Assembly (NCBI RefSeq): GCF_036711975.1
Contig: NC_091966.1
Coordinates: forward strand, 20,157,501-20,221,500
From: Onthophagus taurus
Taxonomy: Eukaryota > Arthropoda > Insecta > Coleoptera > Scarabaeidae
DNA: 64,000 nucleotides
Direction: 5' to 3'
Below, one piece after another: positions 44,270 to 55,100 of this stretch. The position numbers and the translations under genes were made by a program. The stretch's first letter is position 1; each line of letters starts with the position of its first letter. The notes beneath the pieces are model-generated. The model saw only the letters and a program-made list of their open reading frames with translations, was not told the DNA's origin and ran no database searches.

Positions 44270-45299
44270 AGATATCCGAGGAGAAGGCTGAAGCAATAGC
44301 GATGTCAAAAAGGGCTGTCGGGTGAAAATTGGCAGTGAATGATCCTTATTTGACAGAGCTTGCACTGTAGGTACCGGGGTGTTGACATCTTTAGCTGCAG
44401 AAATTTGCACCAAGAAGTTAGGGCACAAGTCAACAAAGGCTCCAGAATATCTGTATATCTAAGAGACATCGTATGGAGGAACAAATACATATACAAGGAG
44501 AGCCAAGTCCCCATCTACAAAACGACAGTGAGACCGGTACTGATTTATGCATCGGAAACTAGGGCGACTACGTCAAAACCCAAGAGCAAGCTGGCTGTCA
44601 GATAAGAAAGATAAAAGAAGTAACTCCGAGAGGTCAGATAGGAAGCTCAGCAATACAGAGGGTGACTGACGTGGTGCGATTTGTGCGACGAGGCGCAAAT
44701 GCTGGAAAGACCACGTAGACAGGATGGACCCGAGTTTTGGGCGAAATGGTCCAAGAGTGAAAGATCGACTTCTTTAGTATTCCAAGAGGTCTGATGAAGC
44801 AGAAAACAAGACATAGTCTTAAATAAGGAGGAAGAAGAAGAAAAATGATAATTTGATTCTTTTCTGATTTTGTGAATACAGATTTTTTATGTTGTCTGAA
44901 TTTTCTTTGGGTGTTGTTTGTGACTTGTGGGTATCAACCTACTGAAGTAATACCAATGTCTTATAGGCATTCTACTTATTTGCAGAGTAATTTTCATTTG
45001 TCCATTTAGATTTATAATCAGTATTCTTCTAATTTTTTAAGGACCTTTTCTAGACATGCTATGAGTTTCTGTAAAGTTTCTGTGAAGTAAGTACTTCGTG
45101 ATATTTTATCTGGTATGATCAATATTCTCCATTTTTTAATAATTTGTATGGAAATCTTTTAATCTGATGCATAAATTAGGTTAAATGTTTAAGTAACTCT
45201 GTATACTTATACTAAATTTGTATAATACTAAATATTTAATTTAAGAATTTTCTAGTGATTTAAATTTCGTTTCAGTACTGCTGCAAAACTTCCTCTTCA
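44270..45299 (+). pseudogene. RTE-like LINE copy B, downstream part, plus duplicated flank
   Basis: It resumes with gatatccgaggagaaggctg. The ORF 44360-44605 has HQEVRAQVNKGSRISVYLRD and TTVRPVLIYASETRATTSKP, matching copy A at 36942-37190. The flank after the LINE tail, from about 44830, also matches copy A (37384-38003) until about 45299. So a segment larger than the LINE was duplicated. Confidence 0.7.
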
Positions 45300-45850
45300 T
45301 ATATTTTCCTCATCTAGCGAGAAATGGGGGCTAAAGAAAAAGGAAAAACTTTCTTGAAAAATCAACGTCATCGGACGTAATCTCTTAGATATGTGTCCAT
45401 CCAATTTTCGTCGACAATGTCGCCGTATGCGATATTCATGGTGAGGGCTGGTAAGCACAAAAGGGTGCGCACCGGTTGACGCGGTCGTCCACAGAAGCTT
45501 CTTCCTCTCCCGCTTGATTACCTCCCACAATGGACGTTTGAAGTGGATACGTACACCATCCAGCGTCTCTTTTAAACCGTTCCCACCGATCTGAACCGTT
45601 TTTACTAAAGTCTCATCTAAAGCAAAACGACGACGACGATTTCCTTCCTCTTCTTTCCTTCAGCAATGTTCCAACCATCTAAACGCCTCGAGATATTCTC
45701 AATCGAGAAACTCTACTGGTAGATTAATAGATTTTAAAATAAAACTACTTCTTTATTCAAATCATAAAAGATTTAATGATTATTTTTATTATTCTTATTT
45801 CTATACTTCCTAATTTTTTCTTTGATTCAAAGTAAAACCAAAAGCTTTGA
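45300..45850. other. Upstream region of the dipeptidase gene
   Basis: GC content rises. A minus-strand ORF (45297-45530) has no recognisable features. No repeats were seen. Confidence 0.35.
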
Positions 45851-46126
45851 TGGGTGGCGCGCGCCGTTACCACGGTAACGTCGGCGACGGCGGCAATCTC
45901 GTCGTCTGAACCGAACAACCGGAGAGAGAGGAGGATTCCCACTCATATTCAGTCAGTCCGGCCGCGGGTCGGGCGTCGGAAGCGGCATGGATGGATGCCG
46001 AACCGCGTAGATCAATGCAGAAACGCGGCCGTCGAAGGCGATGACCACCTGGTGGTGGAGGTGCCGGAAGAGGAGGAGGAAGAAGACGAAAATATTAGGA
46101 GGTAGAGAAAGAAATAGTCAATCACG
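45851..46126 (+). promoter_or_regulatory. GC-rich putative promoter and 5' UTR of the dipeptidase gene
   Basis: A sharply GC-rich, CpG-rich island (for example gggtggcgcgcgccgttacc) precedes exon 1. TCAGTC, an arthropod initiator-like motif, occurs twice at 45949-45958. No TATA box was seen. A plus-strand ORF at 45854-46105 (83 codons) has low-complexity acidic and basic runs and is probably not a protein. Start-site assignment is inference. Confidence 0.4.
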
Positions 46127-49100
46127 ATGATTATGGCTGGTCGAGGACATCATCAGCGAGCAAACGGCAGTTCCAGGACTACGGCCAGGGTCCACCTGGA
46201 CCCTTGGAATCTTGATCCGGAACTTCGACATCATATCGAGAACTGTCCATGTTCTTGTGATCATATGGGATATGGAAATTTTCTTGATTATCAGGTAATA
46301 TTTTTATTAAATTTGATTCCATACGGAACCTAATTTTTTAAAACTTTTTAAAATATTGTTTAGGAAAGACTTAATTATAACAATTAAAACATTATTTTTA
46401 TACCTTTTTTTAATACCAACAACATCAAATGTTTCTGCACAATTAACACTTAATTTATTTTAACATAACGCGCTCCAGGGAGTGTTAACACGATGAATAA
46501 CGATTTGTTATTAACAAAGAGCTCATTTATTACGCATGAACCAGAATCATCCTCGCACTATAATTGCGTTGTTCCATGATTGATGACCATATCGATAAAT
46601 GAAAAGTGATAGGGGGTGCGTGATAAACAGAGTACGCACCGATTGAACGTAACATCTTTAAGCATAAATCCTTTAAAACTTTTTTGAGCAATCGATATTT
46701 AATTTCAAAGCTCGCAAAAAAGGTAATTTAGTTATCCATCGGGTTTAAATTCGAATCGGAGTTAAACCAACTAAAAAGACTTAAAGTGATAAATGAATTT
46801 GATAGATTTAATGTGTAAAGTAAATCGATAACCTTAATGATATTCAAAGTAGTTTTGGGCAATATAAATGAAGTTTCAAAGTTGTCCAGATTTTAGTTGA
46901 TTTCGGCTTATTTATTTGATGAAGCTAATTTTTCATCAAAACTTATTTTAATGGAAAGCTCCGTTGTCATTTCGCCCATTCACTCTTATTATGTTTTACG
47001 GTCCTTCACCCGTCCTTTATATCTATGAAACTCTACACCGAGGAACGAACGAACTCTTTAAATTTTCCATTTTCCGAGTCGCATGTCATTTTCCACACCT
47101 GTTCTTGACATCTTTCCTTTTTTGTTGCTACCAGTCCAACAGATATTCATAAAAAAGGAGATAAATTATTCCATTTTTGTTTTATTTATCTTCTTTAAAT
47201 TCGACCTGATCAAAGATTATAACGAAATCTTAAGAATCGGAAATGGAAATTTATTTTCCACAGCCGTTTCTCGACTTTCAATGTAGCGGGTAGTACGTTT
47301 TCGGTACTAAATCGGGCGAGGAAAATCCGTTTTTATTTATGCACCCCGTTTCTGAGCCCGAAATGTATCCGCATTAAAACGGGAAATAGGGCGATAGGAC
47401 TTAATAGTAAATAGGTACACTTCCACAGAAAATTTAATACTCAAAACTAATTTAATTTGCGGATTGAAATTTATATTTACTTACTCAAGTAAAATTTTTT
47501 CTGCAAACGATCAATAATTCATAAAGAATTATTTCAAAAGTATAACGATAAAGTTTTACTAATGGTTCTCCAAGAACCGCTATATTTTATCAATATTAAG
47601 AACTTTATGCACTTTATGTTCGCGCATATTACAATCACCACCAAGGTAAAATGGATGGAAACGACGCTTTCAAGCCGATATTACTCTTCGCATCCGGGTA
47701 CTTGTACGTTTTCAATTATTAGATTTTGCGACCACCTTTCTTATCTTACATTCCAAACCTTTTCTCTTGTGGACCATTAAAATCAGGACGCGCGCACACA
47801 CCATTAACAACGAAAACCGTGCCCGTCCAATTATCCTAGTTCATATTTAACTGAACTTGCATAAACTTGTCGACCCCAGCTTTACTTTTCTTTATTATTC
47901 AATTCATTTAGATTTTAGCATGCAGAGTGCCTCAGGTGATTAGGAAAATTATGGGGAATCTGGAAAGTGCAAAATATATTAAAAAAATAAAAAATATATT
48001 ATATTTAATATAATATACAGCCTGTTTCAGAGTAAGCGCCTTATTTTTTTTTAGCCACACTATGGGTACTACTTTCAAAATACTTGGCAGTAATATGTTT
48101 TAGAACATTCTCTACAAGATGGTAATACATACCAGATTTTCAATTGGTTTTACACTCGATGTTATTTTTGTCCAAATATCAAGTAGCGGTACACATAAAA
48201 GAACAGTTAAACTTTAATCTAGTTGTCAAACGTTAATCAATGCTATCAATCTATTGACTCCATTGAACGACGTTTCAATTTATGTATTGAAAAAGAAGGA
48301 AAACACTTCGAGCATTTTTTGTAAATACCTAATCTTTATTTGATGCACATTTTTAATTTTGAGTTTCAAAAAATAGATGTTTATTACAAAATAATGTTTA
48401 ATTGTTTCTTTTGTGTCAACAGCGACAAGAAAGAAAAATAACATCGAGTAAAACATTCATGCGCTACTAGATTAAAATGCTAGATTGTTTTTTAATGGGA
48501 ACAGAAATGAATTTTTAAGAAAAACGAAATACTATCGTAAAAAGAATGTTTTTAGAATGTCAATAATAAAAAAAAATTATGGTATTCCATTAAAAAAAAA
48601 AAGTTGAAAGTCGCCATTTTGAAATAATTGAAAATCTGGTATCACCATCGTGTAGAAAATGTCCTAAAACATATTACTGCCAAATATTTTGAAAGTAGTA
48701 CCCATAGTGTGGCTAAAAGAAATAAGGCGCTTACTCTGAAACAGGCTGTATAATTTATTTCAATGTAATAAGCTTATTTATTATAAATATATTTTGTGTT
48801 GAATAAGAAACTTTTTGTCAAAAAATATCTTTGATTTTTGTTACCAATAATAATTATTTGATAGCTTTTTTATGCTGCAAGAATACGCTTTCATAATAAT
48901 AATTAGCATCTCTCTATTACAAAGAATTACAATGTGATCAGCAAATAACTCATGGTTCTAATGAAGAATATCAACTAATTATTAACTATTAATGCATTTT
49001 CGGAAAACGTTGAACAGAAAATGAGACGAAAATCTGTTTTCTGTTGTTTCTAGGTATTTCTACAGGCTGATTCACATAAGAACCGACACAGAGCAGGGAC

Positions 49101-52100
49101 ATGTAGAGGACAATAAATTAAAATGATTTAACGTAACTTACCTCTATACTAAGTTGTACACCTCAGGAGTTATAGGCTTTCAAAGTTGGCTCTTAAATTT
49201 TTAAAAAGTTCAATTTCTTCGTAATTCATTAAGCTAGAAAAACCAAATTTGGTATACGTTATGAGTGTACCAAGGGTATTAATTGGTAGCAAATTGAGCC
49301 CAATTGAGGCATTTCATAGGGTTGATTAAGGGTGATGGTACCCTAAATTTTAACAACGTTTTTTAACCTTTTGGCGGATTTAATACATTACTACTTCATT
49401 TCATGTGGAATTTAATTCTAAAACTTTTCTTACTCGTATTATTTTTTAAAAAACTTTGTCGTTTTCATAAAAAACTTAAATAACTAAAGACACGTATTTC
49501 GTAATGTTACTTAAAATAAGAGAAAATTTAGTAGTCGGCTATGAAATTGTACGTCAAACTTGACAAATAGGTTATAAAGTCATTTGACGACAAGGTTTTC
49601 TCCATCTTTTCTCCATCACCTTTCATTCTTGAGTTATGATCTATTTTAATACCAAAAGTACTCAATTTTGATATTTCGGTGATTTTTTCTTTATCACTAG
49701 AAAATCATTATACCTAAACTAAATTTGTTTATGGATGATGTTTTTTTAGTTCATAATAAATAATTTATTCCTAAAAAACTTTGCTCCATCACCTTTCATC
49801 CTTGAGTTATGATCAATTTTAATACCAAAAGTACTCAATTTTGATATTTCGATGATTTGCTCTTTTTATCATTAGAAAATAATTATAACTAAACCAAATC
49901 TGTTTATGAGTATTGTCCTTTTAGTTCATAATAAACTATTTATTTCAAATAAACTTTTCTCCATCACCATTAATTCTTGAGTTATGATCTATTTTAATAC
50001 CAAAAGTACTCAATTTTGACATTTTGGTGATATTTCTTTATCACTAGAAAATCGTTATAACTAAACCAAATCCGTTTATGGATGATGTCTTTTTAGTTCA
50101 TAATAAACAATTTATTTCAAAAAAACTTATCTCCATCACAATTAATTTTTGAGTAATGATCGATTTTGATAACAAAAGTACTCAATTTTGACATTATGGG
50201 GATTTTCTCTTTATCACTAGAAAATCATTATATCTAAACAAAATCTGTTTATCAATAATATCTTTTTAGTTCATAATAAACAGTTTATTCCTAAAAAACT
50301 TTTCGCTATCACCTTTCATTCTTGAGTTATGATTGATTTTAAAACCAAAAGTACTTAATTTTGACATTTTGGGGATTTTCTCTTTATCATTAGAAAATTA
50401 TTATGCCTAAACTAAATTTGTTTATGGATGATGTCTTTTTAGCTCATAATAAACAGTTTATTCCTCAAATTACGTACAATTTCACAGCCGACTACTGAAT
50501 TTTCGATGATTTTACTTAGCATTAACAAGATACGCGTCTTTAGTTTTTTAAGTTTTTTATGAAAACGACAATGTTTTTTAAAAAATAGTAACAGTAAAAA
50601 AAGTTTTAGAATTAAATTCCACATGAAATGAGGTAATAATGTATTAAATCCACAAAATCGTTAAAAAAATCTGCCAAAATTTAGGGAACCATCACCCTTA
50701 ATCAACCCTTTGAAATGCCTCAATTGGTCTCAACTTGCTACCCTAATTAATACCCTCGGTACACTCATAACGTATACCAAATTTGGTTTTTCTAGCTTAA
50801 TGTATTACGAAGAATTTCAATATTTTTAAAATTTAAGACCCAACTTTGAAAGCCTGTAACTTCTCAGAGGTACAACTTGGTATAGAGATAAGTTGCGTTA
50901 AATCATCTTAATTTATTGTCCTCTACATGTCCCCCTTAACTTCATAATTGCATAATTAAAGAAAACAATTACAAATCATACACAGTTTAATTAAATGTTG
51001 GAAATGTCCGCCGTTAGCTTCAATGCACGCACCAATTCTTCGACGCATTGGCTATCTAACAGGCAGAAAAATTCCCGGAGTGTTCCGAATTATGTCGCAA
51101 GATAAAACAATGCGCTCTCTTAATTGGTCAACATTTTCAACTGGACTAGCGTAGACTAGGGTTTTCAGATGACCCCAAAAGAAAAATTTAAACAATTAAG
51201 TTCGGGAGATCGCGGTGGCTAAGGGTGCGGACCTCCTCGACCGATCCAACGGTCTGGGTGTTCGTCGTCCAAGTATTTGCGAGCAAACTAAAGTGGGCCG
51301 GAGCTCCATCATGTATAAAGTACATGTTTTGTTTTACTTGAAGCAGTACATCTTCCAGCAGTTTCAACAGCTTCTTCTAGAAATTGTCAATAATCTGCGC
51401 CATTTAATCTGTTCGGTAAAAAATGTGGGCATATCAAATGATCACCGACGATGGCAGCTCAAACATTTACGGAAAATTGTTGCTTATGATGGCCGTCTGC
51501 AATTTCATGTGGATTTTCTTCTGCCCATATATGATTATTGTGAAAATTGAAAACACCATCCTTCAAGATGCTTCATCGGTAAACATAATTTCGGGTACAA
51601 ACTCAGGATTTTGAGCTATTTTATCTTGCATCAATGTAGAAAAAACCAATCTTGGCGGAAAATCTCTTGGCAATAAGGCTTGTACTCTTTGGATAAGGTA
51701 GGGATTCAAAAGTTGCCTTTTCAAAATTCTCCAAACCGTCGAGTGAGATAGGTTTAAGTTGTGAGCAATTTTTCTGGTACTTGTGGTCGGATTTTCATCA
51801 ATTTCTTTGAGGACCACCTCTTCTACTTGGGGATATGCAACTTCCATAGGCCGCCCATTATCAGCAGTATTCCTTTTGAAATTTCCATTTTCCCATAGTC
51901 GTTGGTGAATGCGTAGAAACAAGTTATGGTGTGGTACTGGGCGATCAGGATACAAACGCCTTGCTTCTGCCAAATTACCGCACGCCATTCCGTAAAGGTA
52001 ATACATTTCGCACATTTCAGCGTTTGTGTAATTCATTTTTAATTTTGTAATACAAGTTTACTTTTTGCAGGTACAAACTAATTGTTGTTTTGGCAGGAGG

Positions 52101-55100
52101 AGGTAGCCTTTGTTATAAAATTTAAAGCCTACTTGTTAAAAATAAATTATACAATTTTTTCCACAAACGCTAAAATGTGCGAAATGTAACGCACGACGCT
52201 TTACGGTTTGGAGAATTTTGAAAAGACAACTTTTATATCATTTTTTTTATTTTGCAGTTATGAAGTTAACGCTTGCTTTTGTTACTTGTTCTAACGTTAT
52301 GTCAACTTTAGAAATTTCTACTGCTGAGGTACTTGCAACCGAATTATTTGTTGACTGCTTTTGAGGGGTTAAATGTTTTTTGACTGTATTTTTGCGCAAT
52401 ACGGATAATGGTAAAGATGATTCAGGATCTGAGTCTGATTCGCTATCGTCTATTTGCTGGATCTGGACATTTCGGTCGGTAACAGTTGAAGGAAGAAAAT
52501 CTTCTTCGGTAAACACATTCTTATTCAACGGATAAATTCCACAGGACTCGAAAGCTTTGATACCCTTATCCAATGGTTGAATTCGATGACTGCTACACGG
52601 TGGGATTGTCAGTAAGTGTATGAAATTTTCCCTACAAAATAAAATAGCCTGCAGTGATCTATGGGATGAATGGTTGTCTAATATCAATAGCACAGGATGC
52701 TCAGCATCAGCTCTCACATGGGCTTGAAAATGTTTCAACCATTATTATTTACAAAGTGCTGTTAATATATCCTGAGTCTGAGATCATACCGATAGATTGG
52801 GGCGGAGCTCCATCCATAAGTTCATTCTTCATTCGCTTACGAGGGAATATCAAAGCTGGGGGGACAAAATTTCCTGCAGCATTCATGGCACGTACAATGG
52901 TCATTGTTTCGCCGCGCTCAGCAGATGATATCTTTGCCACCAATTTTTTTCCTTTACTACTGACAACCTTGGACACCTTATTTGGCACGGTAGACATTCC
53001 ACTTTCATCCATGTTGTATATAGAACCCGGAGGAAATTCATATTTTTTGTAAAGATTGGTTAGATATGAGAAAAGAACATCGATTTGAGTTTTATTAAAG
53101 CCCATTACCCTGGCCAAACTAGTTGAATTTGGTGTTCTTAAAGAGAGATTATATTTTTTTTATAAATTTGTATGCCCAGTCCCTACCAGCTAACTTTGTA
53201 ATCAGATTAAATGGATGTTTAAGTTTATTTAAGATGGCATACTCGTAAGCAATGCTCCTCAAACTTTTAAATGTTAGGCCGTAAAACCTATTGTCCAATT
53301 CTTTACAATGCTGAACCAGCATCCGTTCCTACTAAATCTACTCGATGCAGAAGATACCTAATGCTTTGCAGAAGACTATTTACTCCTTGTGGCAGACTGT
53401 ACTGCTGGCAGAAGACTATGTACTACTAACAGAAGACTAAATACTGCTGATGGCAGTTCTAATACAAAAATAGTATCTGATGATGGTAATAACAGACTAC
53501 TGTGTCAAAATATATGTATAATAAAATGATATTTTAAAAGAACGTCAAAAGGCTACAAAGACTACAAAAATCAAGGCCCTTCACTTAAGAGATCGATATC
53601 TTCGCAACCGCTCAATCAAAAAAATTGCGTTAAATTTAGGCTCCGCGGCTTTCTTTTGGCCGCGAGATAAATGAAAAAAGTATTTTTTGTTGCACCAAAG
53701 TTGCCGGCACCCTCCAAAATCGGATACTTTTTTATTTAACTCGCGATAAAAAGATAACTGCGGTAGCAAAAGATTTCCAATTTGCGTATGTTACGTAAAA
53801 ATGTTCAGTGATTACAATAAACTTTACCGCTCATTTCTCTGTTATATTTTACAGGGTGCGTATCGTATACAAATCGCCCTACAAAAGTATTCGAGTAAGT
53901 ATTTCATATGCGATATTGCTGACGGAAGACGTCAACAAATAGGAAAGTATTGATGGAAAGAATTGACATTGTGCATTTGCGTTGTACTTTTTTGATGGAT
54001 ATATGAGAATATAGAGATGGGAAACGGCCTATTATTTATATATACATATATAAATCGCGAACAAGTTTAAATTTTTTTTAGTATTAAGTAACAAAAAATA
54101 TGCAATAAAATTCTTTAAATTTCTTGAAAAGTGACCTATGTTTATACATAATTCAAATACATAACAAAAACATAATTTAAATAGACAATCACAACAAATG
54201 TATACAAGCACAAATTACTATAGAGTTATAATAAACTTTATGATCTACAAGCGCCTTAAGTTTATGTTATTGTGTATTTCTGAGAACCTGCATTATTAGA
54301 TGGTTATTGGTAAGGAAGCCAAAAATTTGTCGGAAGCCAAAAAATTGACGAACAACGAATTATTCAACGGAAGCGACGGAATGTGCTTTGTCCTCAGACG
54401 CTTGGAAAACACGAAAAGAAAAGATAGCGATGGGTCCATTTTATAAAGGAACGGAGGCTTTATTATATATCTATCTAACTAATCTGCAATTCCAGTCATT
54501 AGAAATTGAAAAGAAACAGTTTTTATTATTTGAAAGTTTAAACGCGATTTTCTCAATACTACGTGTTCTTTCAACCAATCTGTCTGAAATTTCTTGCACA
54601 TTTAAATAATAAATCGTTTTCTATTTGCACATAAAAGATTATACAGGTTGTTCAGAAATTGGCGGATAATCTACACGCAGCAACATTCTTCGTTCGATTC
54701 TAAAGCGAAAATCTTAATTGTAAAATGTTGTAGCATGCTTCATAATACGTCTTCATGAGGTTCTCAAAGGTCAGATAATTTGTTCATAAATAATCATTAA
54801 TATTAAACATCTGTTATTAAGCTGTAATTTAGAATAAAAAGAATTTTGAGAACTACTTTTTTTGTTCAAGTTATTTTCTTTAGCTTTAATGTTAGTTTTT
54901 GACATTTTTTCATTATCATATCTTCAAGAAAAACTTATTTAGCATTGTAGAACAACATTTTAACATTAAGATTTTCGATTCAGAGTCGGTCGCAGAATAT
55001 CGCTACGTGTTGATTATCTGGCAATATCTGAACATCCTGTATTAGTCACTTAAAAATATTTTATTGCATTCAATCAAAATTATCCTAAAAATTTTGTCTT

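Larger units (their letters stand above)
39601..44278. mobile_element. FB-like foldback element, 9-bp TSD, tandem-repeat arms
   Basis: The element is 39610-44269. It starts attggagtgaagttagcgac and ends with its inverse, cttcactccaat. The 9-bp duplication AGATATCCG lies at 39601-39609 and 44270-44278, and removal rejoins the LINE. The arms carry tandem repeats of about 164 bp: two units left (39829-40145), five right (about 42780-43580). The middle holds a degenerate Cys-rich coding relic (40170-40600) and a nested foldback (40862-42760). Unequal arms of tandem repeats plus a 9-bp TSD are the hallmarks of Drosophila FB elements and Mutator-like elements. Confidence 0.9.

Noticed and set aside
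45854..46105. 83-codon ORF before the dipeptidase
   Set aside because: Low-complexity, GC-driven frame in the probable promoter/5' UTR with no family features.
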